A stretch of DNA of 34,334 bases, taken from positions 1-34,334 of the forward strand of contig CAIYNF010000168.1 in assembly GCA_903927505.1 (NCBI GenBank), in the 5' to 3' direction. The notes beneath the pieces are model-generated. The model ran no database searches and was not told the DNA's origin. It saw only the letters and a program-made list of their open reading frames with translations. Positions 1-8,331 of the stretch are shown in pieces; positions within the stretch are counted from its first letter, which is position 1, and every line of letters starts with the position of its first letter. This DNA is from an uncultured Bacteroidota bacterium (GTDB taxonomy: Bacteria > Bacteroidota > Bacteroidia > UKL13-3). The translations under genes and the position numbers were made by a program.

Positions 1-657
1 AATTTAGTAGATACCATTTTAGAAACTATTTCTTTGTTTGCTAAATCTCGTAGTTTTTATTTGAGGAGATTTCAATTTGAGCAACAAAATGAAGTAGAAC
101 AAATAATGCAGCAATACCCAAGTGTGATACTAATGTGCGGACATATGGCTAATTGGGAGGTTGCAGGGCAAAGTGTTCATTTATCGGGTGTGCAAATGGA
201 TGTTTTATACCATCCCTTGAGTAGCAAGTTTTTCGATTGGTTTATGTATCATATTCGCAGTCGTTTTGGTTTATATCCTATAAAAATGCAATCTGTTTTA
301 AGGGAATTATTGGATCGTAAAAACCAATCGTCTGTAATAACATTTATTGCAGACCAAACTCCTGGTCCTGATGGGTGTTTATGGATGAATTTTTTGAACC
401 AAGATACCCCCGTTTTTTTAGGTGCCGAAAAATTAGCCAAACGCTTTAATTACCCAGTTTTGTATGGCGCTATTTATCGTCATAAACGCGGTTATTACAG
501 TGTTAAATTTGAGGTAATTAGTTTGGATCCACAAAGCATGTCAGATAATGTAATTACCGAAAAATACATGCATCTTTTAGAGACAGATATTATAGCACAT
601 CCTGAAACATGGCTTTGGAGTCATAAGCGCTGGAAACACAAACGCAAAGCAGCTTAA
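1..657 (+). CDS. Lipid A biosynthesis acyltransferase (LpxL/HtrB family), 5' end missing
   Basis: Inner-membrane-associated acyltransferase that would add a secondary acyl chain to lipid A, or acylate another lipid. The frame is open to the left edge of the window, so the true start lies outside; the visible part is about 218 residues of a family usually near 290-310. The sequence CGHMANWE carries the HX4E catalytic motif of the LpxL family, followed by a family-like stretch with FIADQTPGP, and the C-terminus WLWSHKRWKHKR is characteristic. The N-terminal membrane anchor is not in the window. The next gene on the same strand starts 41 bases downstream. Which acyl chain it transfers cannot be told. 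Confidence 0.85.
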   Translation, partial: NLVDTILETISLFAKSRSFYLRRFQFEQQNEVEQIMQQYPSVILMCGHMANWEVAGQSVHLSGVQMDVLYHPLSSKFFDWFMYHIRSRFGLYPIKMQSVLRELLDRKNQSSVITFIADQTPGPDGCLWMNFLNQDTPVFLGAEKLAKRFNYPVLYGAIYRHKRGYYSVKFEVISLDPQSMSDNVITEKYMHLLETDIIAHPETWLWSHKRWKHKRKAA

Positions 658-668
658 TTTTTTATTCC

Positions 669-678
669 GGTTCGAACC
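669..678. repeat. GGTTCGAACC palindrome, copy 1 (intergenic)
   Basis: Exact 10-bp palindrome between the acyltransferase stop and the amidohydrolase start. It is one of five exact copies in the window (others at 5615, 14844, 16850 and 27214). Function unknown. Confidence 0.6.
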
Positions 679-698
679 AAATTCTAAAAATTCTTCTT

Positions 699-2342
699 AT
701 GAAAACCATTTTTTCACCTATATATTTTACGCTAATCATAACGCTCTTGTTTTATGGCTGTAAGCCCAAAATTCAAGGAGATTTAATTATTGTAAATACA
801 CATATACAATTGTGCGATTCTGCCTATACAAGCGCTGATGCTATGGTAATTGGTTCGGGAAAAATATTGGCAATTGGTTCGGCCAAAGACTTACTTTCCA
901 AATACCAAGTCGACTCTCAAATGAGTTTCAATGGAAAATTTATTTATCCTGGAATAATAGATGCACATTGCCATTTTTATGGTTTAGGTAGGTTCTTGCA
1001 AATGTTAGATTTATCACAAACAAAATCTTTTGATGAAGTTGTTGATGCCTGCCTGCATTATTACTCAAAGCAAACACATAATTATTTATTAGGTAGGGGT
1101 TGGGATCAAAACAAATGGCCGAACCTAGCTTACCCAACCAATAATGAAGCATTGAACAATGCTTTTCCTGATATTCCTGTTTTACTCAAACGTATTGATG
1201 GACACGCTGCTATAGCAAATGATTTTGCTTTGCGTTTGGCTGGTTTGCATTCCAAATCAAAAGTGGCTGGTGGTGAGTTATTATTGAGCAAAGGAAAATT
1301 AAGTGGTGTACTCATTGATAATGCTGTTGATTTGGTAGAAAGGGTAATGCCAAAACCTACTACCCAAGATAACATTAAAGCCTTGTTAGACGCTCAATCT
1401 ACTTGCTTACAATATGGAATAACTGCAGTTACAGATGCTGGTTTAGAAACAAATATTATTTATTTAATTGATTCCTTACAAAAAGTTGGTTTGTTAAAAA
1501 TGCGTATCAATGCTATGGTAAGTTTAACACCAGAAAATTTGGCATTTTGGCTCAAACGTGGACCATTAAAAACAGAACGCTTACAAGTAAATAGTTTTAA
1601 AATGTATGGCGATGGAGCGCTTGGATCTCGCGGGGCTTGCTTGCTCAAGCCTTATTCGGATCAGCCTAAACACAGCGGATTTTTGCTTACACCTGCCGCC
1701 GAAATGGAAAAGTATATTGAGCAAATTGCACGCTCACCTTTTCAATTGTGTACACATGCCATTGGCGATTCCACCAACCGTTTATTGCTTAAATTATATG
1801 GCCGGTATATTGGTCAATTGCCTAACAAACGTTGGCGCATTGAACATGCTCAAGTAGTAAATTCAGAGGACATTAATTTATTTGGTAAATATGGCATTGT
1901 TCCCTCCGTTCAAACAACACATGCCACCAGCGATATGTATTGGGCAATTAATAGATTAGGGCCACAACGTATTCAGGATGCATACAGCTATCAATCATTA
2001 TTGAAACAATTAGCTTGGCTGCCTTTGGGTACCGATTTTCCAGTAGAAGCGGTTTCTCCTTTCTTTACTTTTTATGCAGCTGTTAGCAGACGAGATGGAG
2101 CTGGTTTGCCTCAAAACGGATTTCAAATTGAAGAAGCTTTGAGCAGAAAACAAGCCTTAAGTGGTATTACCACATGGCCGGCAAAAGCGGCATTTCAAGA
2201 AAATGAAATGGGTTCACTTTTACCAGGTACTTTTGCAGATTTTGTAGTGCTAGATATAGATTTATTAGCAGCTGATATGAAGCAAATAAGGACTGCTAAA
2301 GCCTTACAAACTTTCATTGATGGTCTTCCAGTAAATAATTAA
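699..2342 (+). CDS. Lipoprotein amidohydrolase of the YtcJ-like (amidohydrolase 3) family
   Basis: Predicted metal-dependent hydrolase with a TIM-barrel fold, 547 residues. The N-terminus is a lipoprotein signal with lipobox LLFYGC, so it should be membrane-anchored outside the cytoplasm. Family marks in order: PGIIDAHCHFYGLG (HxH metal ligands, about residue 87), GRGWDQNKW, MYGDGALGSRGA, CTHAIGD, RIEHAQ and LGTDFPVE (late Asp ligand). The C-terminal strand GTFADFVVLDIDLL is the usual closing sandwich domain. The substrate is not predictable from the family, whose members hydrolyse amide or related C-N bonds. No obvious partner lies beside it. Confidence 0.85.
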   Translation: MKTIFSPIYFTLIITLLFYGCKPKIQGDLIIVNTHIQLCDSAYTSADAMVIGSGKILAIGSAKDLLSKYQVDSQMSFNGKFIYPGIIDAHCHFYGLGRFLQMLDLSQTKSFDEVVDACLHYYSKQTHNYLLGRGWDQNKWPNLAYPTNNEALNNAFPDIPVLLKRIDGHAAIANDFALRLAGLHSKSKVAGGELLLSKGKLSGVLIDNAVDLVERVMPKPTTQDNIKALLDAQSTCLQYGITAVTDAGLETNIIYLIDSLQKVGLLKMRINAMVSLTPENLAFWLKRGPLKTERLQVNSFKMYGDGALGSRGACLLKPYSDQPKHSGFLLTPAAEMEKYIEQIARSPFQLCTHAIGDSTNRLLLKLYGRYIGQLPNKRWRIEHAQVVNSEDINLFGKYGIVPSVQTTHATSDMYWAINRLGPQRIQDAYSYQSLLKQLAWLPLGTDFPVEAVSPFFTFYAAVSRRDGAGLPQNGFQIEEALSRKQALSGITTWPAKAAFQENEMGSLLPGTFADFVVLDIDLLAADMKQIRTAKALQTFIDGLPVNN

Positions 2343-2384
2343 TGTATTGTATTTCAGCTAATTAAGACTTACAGATAAATAATG

Positions 2385-2417
2385 TTTGGGCAATTAATGT
2401 ATATACATATAAATTCG
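2385..2417 (+). promoter_or_regulatory. Candidate Bacteroidota promoter for the marR-yceI pair
   Basis: TTTG at 2385-2388 and TAAATTCG at 2410-2417 are separated by 21 bases, fitting the TTTG-N19-21-TAnnTTTG pattern with one mismatch. The first codon of marR follows 8 bases later, implying a very short leader. Confidence 0.4.
2397..2408. promoter_or_regulatory. Candidate MarR operator palindrome
   Basis: ATGTATATACAT is a perfect 12-bp palindrome lying between the proposed -33 and -7 boxes, just upstream of the marR gene. MarR proteins commonly bind palindromes in their own promoter and block polymerase, so autoregulation is the natural inference. AT-rich palindromes also arise by chance. 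Confidence 0.35.
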
Positions 2418-2425
2418 CCCTTATA

Positions 2426-2881
2426 ATGAAATTAGAAGAGGCAATCAAACAAACTAAATTTAATAATGCGCAGCACAAGGTGTTGTTAAATTTAATTTAT
2501 ACGGCTGGTTTGGTTCATGCAGAACAAACGCGTTTTTTTAAAGCCTACGATCTATCTCCACAACAGTTTAATGTTTTAAGAATATTAAGAGGGCAGCACC
2601 CTAATCCTGCAAGTGTGGGTTTGGTGCAAGAGCGCATGTTAGATCAAATGAGCAATGCCTCGCGTTTAATTGAAAAATTAAAGCAAAAGAAATTATTAAC
2701 ACGCAGAGAATGCAAAGAGGATAGAAGGCAAGTTGATATTGTTATAACAGATGATGGACTTAACCTATTAAAAGAAATTGATAAAGTGTTTATTGACTTT
2801 GAACACCGTTTGGCAAAATTATCCAACAGTGATGCAGAAACATTAAATAGTTTATTGGATCAAATCTCACACAGCATTTAA
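2426..2881 (+). CDS. MarR family transcriptional regulator
   Basis: A 151-residue winged-helix regulator of normal MarR length. The helix-turn-helix region runs through LSPQQFNVLRILRGQ and SNASRLIEKLKQKKLLTR, followed by the wing with the typical acidic/arginine turn CKEDRRQVDIVITDDG. The last helices form the usual dimerisation region. The yceI-like gene starts 6 bases after its stop, so the two are almost certainly co-transcribed; a MarR gene next to yceI is a common arrangement in Bacteroidota. The ligand is unknown. A palindrome upstream (2397-2408) may be its operator. Confidence 0.9.
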   Translation: MKLEEAIKQTKFNNAQHKVLLNLIYTAGLVHAEQTRFFKAYDLSPQQFNVLRILRGQHPNPASVGLVQERMLDQMSNASRLIEKLKQKKLLTRRECKEDRRQVDIVITDDGLNLLKEIDKVFIDFEHRLAKLSNSDAETLNSLLDQISHSI

Positions 2882-2887
2882 AAAATT

Positions 2888-3502
2888 ATGAAAAAATATA
2901 TATATATGTTAGCTATTGCAGGTCTGGGTTTATCTGCAATTGCAAATCCACCAGCTAAGAAAGCTGATGCTCCTTACACGGTTGATGCTGCTGCTTCTAC
3001 CTTTAATTGGAAAGCTACCAAAGTTACGGGAGAGCATTCTGGTATTGCTAAAATTGCAAGTGGAATTGTTACCACTACTGGAACTAACTTAAAAGGTGGT
3101 GAAATTGTAATAGATATGTCAACTATTGATGCAACAGATTTAACAGGCGAATACCATGATAAATTAGTTGGTCACTTGAAAAGCGAAGATTTCTTCTCAA
3201 CTGCAAAATTTGTAACTGCAAGTATCAAAATTAAATCTGTAACTCCTATTAAAGGTGCAGCAGCTGGTAGCAACAATTACACTGTAGTTGCTGATTTAAC
3301 TATCAAAGGAATTACCAACGAAATTACTTTTCCTGCTATGGTAGTTATTACTGCTAAGCAAGTAATTTTTAAAGCAGATTTAAATGTTAACCGTACCAAA
3401 TATGATATCAAATACGGTTCAGCTAGCTTTTTTGAAGGTATTGGCGACAAAGCAATCTCTGATGACTTTAACGTAAAAGTAAGAGTGATTGCAAACAGAT
3501 AA
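2888..3502 (+). CDS. Secreted YceI family protein
   Basis: A 204-residue exported protein with a cleavable signal peptide (MKKYIYMLAIAGLGLSAIAN). The mature part is a YceI-like lipocalin-type barrel: YTVDAAASTFNWKATKVTGEHSG at the start, KGGEIVIDMSTIDATDL, HLKSEDFFSTAKFVTASI and the closing ISDDFNVKVRV. Known YceI proteins bind isoprenoid or other amphiphilic molecules in the periplasm; the ligand here is unknown. It is the second gene of the marR-yceI unit and is followed by a strong terminator. Confidence 0.9.
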   Translation: MKKYIYMLAIAGLGLSAIANPPAKKADAPYTVDAAASTFNWKATKVTGEHSGIAKIASGIVTTTGTNLKGGEIVIDMSTIDATDLTGEYHDKLVGHLKSEDFFSTAKFVTASIKIKSVTPIKGAAAGSNNYTVVADLTIKGITNEITFPAMVVITAKQVIFKADLNVNRTKYDIKYGSASFFEGIGDKAISDDFNVKVRVIANR

Positions 3503-3524
3503 TAAATAAGGGTTTTGTTTATAA

Positions 3525-3555
3525 GGGTCTGGTGCTTGCACCAGGCCCTTTTTTT
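3525..3555. terminator. Intrinsic terminator after yceI
   Basis: GGGTCTGGTG (3525-3534), loop CTTG, CACCAGGCCC (3539-3548), with one G-T wobble, then seven T. The T-run reaches the stop codon of the convergent M1 peptidase gene (3554), so the hairpin probably also lies in the end of that transcript. Confidence 0.85.
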
Positions 3556-5221
3556 ATGGCCTTTTTCTTATTTCGCTCGCAAAATAAGCACACTTGGTAT
3601 CTATGCGCATGTGGTAGGAGCCGCTTGCCTTTAAGCTATTTTCTGTGGTGCTGGGATAAATCATTTTGGCACTACCAAATACATCTGTAATATATACGGG
3701 CATTGCAAAATCAGCCGCTACATTTTCCCATTTGTAATATAAAACCTGGTCGCTTGAATTGGCTTTAATATCTAAGTAATAAACCAATTTAGGAACTTGT
3801 CTCGAATTCAAATATTGTTTAAAAAACCAATGGTAATCTTGTCCTGTCTTTTGGTTTACCATTTGAATAAAATCTTCGGTACAAACAGTTTGGTATTTAT
3901 AGGTTTGGTAAAATGATTTTAGGATATCAAAAAACACAACATCTTTATGAATACAGGTTCTTAAACTGTGCATCATTAATGCGCCTTTCATATAGGGGTC
4001 ACTGTCTTTGTAATTCCAATAATTAACATCTTTTGGTCCTTCCATGTTCTGCTTGTTTTTTACAAGCATTCCATAAAAATTTAAATAGTTCAAATAGGTT
4101 TCATGGCCCATGCTCTCTTCCATAAACAATGCTTCGCTATAGGTTGCCATTCCTTCGTGGATCCAAATGTCTGCATAATCTTTTACAGAAATGGCATTGC
4201 CCCACCATTCATGTGCACTCTCATGTAAGATAATATAATCTATGCCGTAGGCGTTGTTTTTGTAAGCATTTCCATATGCTATGGCAGTTTGGTGCTCCAT
4301 GCCTTCAAAGGGACTTTCAACCAATTTAAATTCATCGCGCCAAAATGGATATTCGCCAAAAGTGTTTTCATACACCTGAATAATTTTTCTGGTTTGCTGA
4401 AAATGTTCCCTGGCTTTTTCTAAATTATAATCCAATACATAATAGTGCAAACGCTTATTGTCTATTTTGGCATAACCAGAACTGAAATGTTCAAAATGGC
4501 CTATATAAAAAGTGGCGTTATAGGTATTAATAGGATAACTAACTTTATAGGTAAACGATTTTTTAGTTTCAGTAGAATCCTCCTTTATTAATTTACCATT
4601 GCTCACACATGTGAGTGCTTTGGGAACAATAAATGTCATTTGCATGCTATCGGGTTCGGCACTTAAATGGTCTTTTAATGGCCACCAAATATTGGCACCA
4701 ACTTTCTCGCAAGCCACGCCAATCCATGGTCTTCCTTTCTTGTCTTTTTTCCAAACAAAACCACCTTCCCATGGCGGACGTTTTGCTACAATTGGTTTTC
4801 CACCGTATTTTATCTCTAAAATAATTTGTTTACCACTGTCAATTTGCGATTTAAAATCAAGCCATAATCCAGTAAATTTTCTGCGGTAATTTATTTCTTC
4901 GCCATTGTACTGAATGCTGCGCACCTGCATATTTGGATGTAGGTTCAGCATCAATGTTTTAAAACTTTTAGTAGCCAACAAATGTATTTTTGCTACACCT
5001 TCAATTGATTTTTTATGAATATTAAAATCAATACTGAGTTCATAATAATAGGGTTTGTAGCAATCTCTATCACCACTTAAATAACCAATTAATGAATCTT
5101 CCACTGTAAACTTTGGGAGTTTACTTGGCTTTTTTGGTGTTTCACGTGCTATATTTAATCCCAGCAGCGAGCAACCCACAAAACTGATGGCAATGCCAAT
5201 AAAAAGGAAGAAGTTTTTCAT
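3554..5221 (-). CDS. M1 family metallopeptidase (aminopeptidase), lipoprotein
   Basis: Zinc aminopeptidase of 555 residues with a lipoprotein-type signal (FVGCSLLG). The zinc site is HESAH followed by the downstream glutamate in WIHEG, i.e. HExxH-x18-E, with the adjoining EWWGN typical of M1. The exopeptidase motif appears as GMEHQ instead of GAMEN, a variant often seen in Bacteroidota. The N-terminal beta domain (about residues 45-250) is present, but the large C-terminal helical domain of long M1 enzymes is absent. Its start codon is 3 bases beyond the hutU stop, so it should be read from the hutU promoter. Substrate preference is unknown. Confidence 0.9.
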   Translation of the reverse strand: MKNFFLFIGIAISFVGCSLLGLNIARETPKKPSKLPKFTVEDSLIGYLSGDRDCYKPYYYELSIDFNIHKKSIEGVAKIHLLATKSFKTLMLNLHPNMQVRSIQYNGEEINYRRKFTGLWLDFKSQIDSGKQIILEIKYGGKPIVAKRPPWEGGFVWKKDKKGRPWIGVACEKVGANIWWPLKDHLSAEPDSMQMTFIVPKALTCVSNGKLIKEDSTETKKSFTYKVSYPINTYNATFYIGHFEHFSSGYAKIDNKRLHYYVLDYNLEKAREHFQQTRKIIQVYENTFGEYPFWRDEFKLVESPFEGMEHQTAIAYGNAYKNNAYGIDYIILHESAHEWWGNAISVKDYADIWIHEGMATYSEALFMEESMGHETYLNYLNFYGMLVKNKQNMEGPKDVNYWNYKDSDPYMKGALMMHSLRTCIHKDVVFFDILKSFYQTYKYQTVCTEDFIQMVNQKTGQDYHWFFKQYLNSRQVPKLVYYLDIKANSSDQVLYYKWENVAADFAMPVYITDVFGSAKMIYPSTTENSLKASGSYHMRIDTKCAYFASEIRKRP

Positions 5222-5224
5222 TAA

Positions 5225-6889
5225 TTATTTTTTATCCTTCAATCGTTCTTTGATATCCAACCTGTGTTTGCGTGCGGTATCAATGGCAATGTCGTAACCT
5301 GCATCTGCATGCCTTATTACGCCCATGGCAGGATCATTGTGCAATACGCGTTTTAACCTGCGGGCTGCATCATCTGTTCCATCTGCTAAAATTACCATAC
5401 CAGCGTGAATACTATAACCCATACCTACGCCACCACCATGGTGCACACTTACCCAACTTGCGCCACCAGCCGTATTAATTAAAGCATTTAAAATTGGCCA
5501 ATCTGCAACAGCATCACTGCCATCTTTCATGGCTTCTGTTTCTCTATTTGGAGAAGCTACAGAACCTGTATCTAAATGGTCGCGGCCAATTACAATTGGT
5601 CCTTTTACTTTTCCGGTTCGAACCAACTCATTAAATGCCAAAGCTGCTTTCTCTCTATCACCTTGTCCAATCCAACAAATACGTGCAGGCAAACCTTGGA
5701 AAGCGATACGCTCGCGTGCCATATCTAACCAACGGTGTAAGGAGGTATTTTCAGGAAACAAATCTTTCATTACTTGGTCGGTAACATAAATATCATTTGG
5801 ATCGCCGCTTAAAGCAACCCAACGGAAAGGACCTTTACCTTCACAAAACAAAGGACGAATATAAGCAGGCACAAAGCCCGGGAAATTAAACGCATTGGCA
5901 ACACCGCGTTGGTCTTTTGCTTGTCCGCGTAAATTGTTGCCATAATCAAATGTTATGGCACCACGTGCTTGCAATTCCAACATCAATTTTACATGATGTG
6001 CCATGGTATCTAAACTCAAACGGGTATACTTATCCGGATCCGTTTTGCGCATTCTGTCCGAAACTTCTTCTGCAATATCTTCTGGGTAATAGCCATTCAA
6101 AGGATCATGGGCAGAGGTTTGATCTGTTAATAAATCTGGCGTGATATTTCTTTCAAGTAGGCGCTCCAATAAATCAATCACATTACAATTAACGCCAATA
6201 GAAAGACTTCTGCCTTCTGCTTTTGCTTTTAATGCCATATCAATTGCTTGGTCTATATCACGACTCATTACATCTAAGTAACGCGTTTCTAAACGTTTTT
6301 TGATACGCCATTCAACCATTTCTGCAGCCAAACAAACACCATCGCACATGGTAACTGCCAAAGGTTGGGCGCCACCCATTCCACCTAAACCAGCAGTAAC
6401 AGTTAGTGTGCCTTTTAAGCTACCCCCAAAATGCTGACGAGCGGCTTCTGCAAAGGTTTCGTAAGTACCTTGCACTATTCCTTGCGAACCAATATAAATC
6501 CAACTTCCGGCAGTCATTTGTCCGTACATCATGAGGCCTTTTTTGTCTAACTCATGAAAGGTTTCCCAATTGGCCCATTTAGGAACCAACATACTGTTTG
6601 AAATGATAACACGAGGCGCATCTTTATGGGTTGGCAAAATACCAACGGGTTTGCCGCTTTGTATTAAGAGTGTTTCATCTTCTTCTAAATCGCGCAATGC
6701 TTTTTCAATTAATTCAAAGCTTTCCCAGTTACGCGCTGCTTTGCCAATACCGCCATAAACTATTAAATCTTCTGGACGTTCTGCTACATCTGGATCGAGG
6801 TTATTATGCAACATGCGCAGGGCTGCTTCTTGTACCCAACCTTTACATGTTAATTCATTGCCTTTAGCGGCGTGTATTACTCTGCTCAT
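5225..6889 (-). CDS. hutU: Urocanate hydratase
   Basis: Second enzyme of histidine degradation, converting urocanate to imidazolonepropionate in the cytoplasm with tightly bound NAD. At 554 residues it is full-length. Marks include [17 protein letters not shown] near the N-terminus, the NAD-binding glycine loop [13 protein letters not shown], and the conserved C-terminal region [19 protein letters not shown] followed by [15 protein letters not shown]. The other hut genes (hutH, hutI and a formiminoglutamate enzyme) are not in the window. It is the first gene of a two-gene unit with the M1 peptidase. It contains one copy of the GGTTCGAACC palindrome. Confidence 0.97.
   Translation of the reverse strand: MSRVIHAAKGNELTCKGWVQEAALRMLHNNLDPDVAERPEDLIVYGGIGKAARNWESFELIEKALRDLEEDETLLIQSGKPVGILPTHKDAPRVIISNSMLVPKWANWETFHELDKKGLMMYGQMTAGSWIYIGSQGIVQGTYETFAEAARQHFGGSLKGTLTVTAGLGGMGGAQPLAVTMCDGVCLAAEMVEWRIKKRLETRYLDVMSRDIDQAIDMALKAKAEGRSLSIGVNCNVIDLLERLLERNITPDLLTDQTSAHDPLNGYYPEDIAEEVSDRMRKTDPDKYTRLSLDTMAHHVKLMLELQARGAITFDYGNNLRGQAKDQRGVANAFNFPGFVPAYIRPLFCEGKGPFRWVALSGDPNDIYVTDQVMKDLFPENTSLHRWLDMARERIAFQGLPARICWIGQGDREKAALAFNELVRTGKVKGPIVIGRDHLDTGSVASPNRETEAMKDGSDAVADWPILNALINTAGGASWVSVHHGGGVGMGYSIHAGMVILADGTDDAARRLKRVLHNDPAMGVIRHADAGYDIAIDTARKHRLDIKERLKDKK
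5615..5624. repeat. GGTTCGAACC palindrome, copy 2 (inside hutU)
   Basis: Exact copy of the 10-bp palindrome, here within the hutU coding sequence. Confidence 0.6.
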
Positions 6890-6906
6890 TGTTCTATAAT
6901 TTGAGG

Positions 6907-6937
6907 CGAAAATAGGGCTATTTTTCTTGTTCGCAAA
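6907..6937 (-). promoter_or_regulatory. Candidate promoter for hutU
   Basis: On the minus strand TTTG (6937-6934) is followed after 19 bases by TATTTTCG (6914-6907), matching TTTG-N19-TAnnTTTG with one mismatch. The hutU start codon lies 17 bases further on. Confidence 0.5.
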
Positions 6938-7059
6938 AAGCTTTAAAACTTAGAATACGCCTAATTTATAGGCATTTAGCATATTTGAATACCAATTTGT
7001 AGGAATGTCATATTTTTTTATGAAAAGAAAATCTCATTTTCGTGCTTGAGATTTATACT

Positions 7060-7881
7060 ATGAATTACATGAAATTTCCTTTGTTGCAAGTGGTTTTTTT
7101 AGGCAGTTTTCAATTGTTAAGTTTATTTGGTTCGGCCCAAGACAAAAAGCCTGGCGCTTTTTACCTTACTTGGGGATATAACCGCGAGGCCTACTCAAAA
7201 AGCACTTTGCATTTGTATAACCATACAACAGATAATTATGATTTTAAAATGATGAATGCCAAGGCGCATGATAAAAATAATTTTGAGCATATTGGTCCAT
7301 TGAGCGAACTAACCATTCCACAATACAATTTACATATTGGGTATTTGTTTAATGACAAGCGCAATTTAGGTGTAGAATTAAGTTGGGACCATTTAAAATA
7401 TGTGGTAACAGATAACCAAGTAATGCGTGTTCAAGGCGATATTCGGGGTAGAAGCATTGATAAGGATACTTTGGTTGACCCAGATTTTGTGCATATTCAA
7501 CATACCAATGGAAACAATTATTTGATGTTAAATATTGTAAAGAAAACACCCCTTTGGCATCATCAGAACATGGAATTAAGTTGGCAAAATAAAGTAGGTG
7601 CTGGGGTATTGTATTCGTATACCATTTCTACTGTTTTGGGTAACCATGATGATGGCCATTTTAAACCACAAGGTTTTGTTTTGGGCTTGAACACCAGTTT
7701 GCGTTACGATATGTGTCGTTATTTCTTTTTAGAAGCAACAACCCAAGGGGCTTATGCAGATTACCGTTCAACAGAATTAGGTGCAGATCACCAAGGAAGA
7801 TTGGAACACCACTTTTATTCAATAGCTTTTGCTTTGCAATTTGGCTTTACTATTCCAACGCATAACACCAAGGGAATTTAA
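7060..7881 (+). CDS. Predicted outer-membrane beta-barrel protein of unknown function
   Basis: About 273 residues. I chose ATG 7060 (MNYMKFPLLQVV) over the upstream GTG at 7042 because it begins directly before a signal peptide that ends near FGSAQ. The mature part alternates short strands with aromatic ends (LTWGYNREAYSKSTLHLYN, YNLHIGYLFNDKRNLGVELSWDHLKYVV) and closes with a strand ending in FALQFGFTI, consistent with an 8-12 strand barrel. It resembles an uncharacterised Bacteroidota family that I know only from its WGYNR and IPQYN...GY motifs. It lies 22 bases upstream of the His-rich gene and may belong to the metal-uptake locus. Confidence 0.65.
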   Translation: MNYMKFPLLQVVFLGSFQLLSLFGSAQDKKPGAFYLTWGYNREAYSKSTLHLYNHTTDNYDFKMMNAKAHDKNNFEHIGPLSELTIPQYNLHIGYLFNDKRNLGVELSWDHLKYVVTDNQVMRVQGDIRGRSIDKDTLVDPDFVHIQHTNGNNYLMLNIVKKTPLWHHQNMELSWQNKVGAGVLYSYTISTVLGNHDDGHFKPQGFVLGLNTSLRYDMCRYFFLEATTQGAYADYRSTELGADHQGRLEHHFYSIAFALQFGFTIPTHNTKGI

Positions 7882-7890
7882 TTTTTAAAC

Positions 7891-7898
7891 TATCTTTG
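7891..7898 (+). promoter_or_regulatory. TATCTTTG: perfect -7 box before the His-rich/TonB genes
   Basis: Exact match to TAnnTTTG, ending 5 bases before the TTG start of the next gene. No TTTG is seen at the expected -33 distance. If used, transcription would begin at or next to the start codon. Confidence 0.4.
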
Positions 7899-7903
7899 TC
7901 AAC

Positions 7904-8293
7904 TTGAGGCGCGTTCAACAATATATCGCAGTTGTTTTTGTTTGGTTAATAGGCTTAAGTCTATTGCCTTATAATGCCTTGCATTCGCATGAAGAATCGC
8001 AGCATTTAGCGTCCTTACTAAATTCAAAAGAAGTTGCCCATCATTGTGATTTAGATACACACCAATGTCAGGGAGAATTTAATAAACATTGCCAACACCA
8101 GCAACATGTTTCAAAGCAAGTTGCTAAGTGTTTTACCTGTCAATTTCATTTTATCAAAGGGTATATTGCTGTTGCCCAGCATAATTTAAAAACGCAATTA
8201 GAAACAAGAGATTTATTCCTCGCTTTTCATTTTTATCCTAAGGGTTTACATTTCATAAATATAGAAAACAAAGGTCCACCACATTTGGCTTAA
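7904..8293 (+). CDS. Small exported His/Cys-rich protein, possible metal-binding partner of the TonB receptor
   Basis: A 129-residue protein that no enzyme family explains. It begins with TTG; no ATG or GTG precedes the signal peptide (VVFVWLIGLSLLPYNALHSH) in this frame, and a stop lies 18 bases upstream. The mature part has many histidines (about 14 in the protein) and five cysteines, clustered in HHCDLDTHQCQGEFNKHC and KCFTCQFHF. Such clusters suit binding of zinc, copper or another transition metal in the periplasm. It is 38 bases upstream of a TonB-dependent receptor. Function is inferred from composition and context only. Confidence 0.65.
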   Translation: MRRVQQYIAVVFVWLIGLSLLPYNALHSHEESQHLASLLNSKEVAHHCDLDTHQCQGEFNKHCQHQQHVSKQVAKCFTCQFHFIKGYIAVAQHNLKTQLETRDLFLAFHFYPKGLHFINIENKGPPHLA

Positions 8294-8331
8294 TGTGTTT
8301 TCCTTTTTGTTTATTCTTTATTTAAAATCCA

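Noticed and set aside
5272-6867. Plus-strand frames opposite hutU
   Set aside because: hutU is unambiguous along its whole length; these frames have no protein-like features.
6959-6973. Small inverted repeat GCCTA/TAGGC upstream of the 7060 gene
   Set aside because: Only 5-bp arms with an AT loop; expected by chance in AT-rich spacers and no T-run or promoter link.
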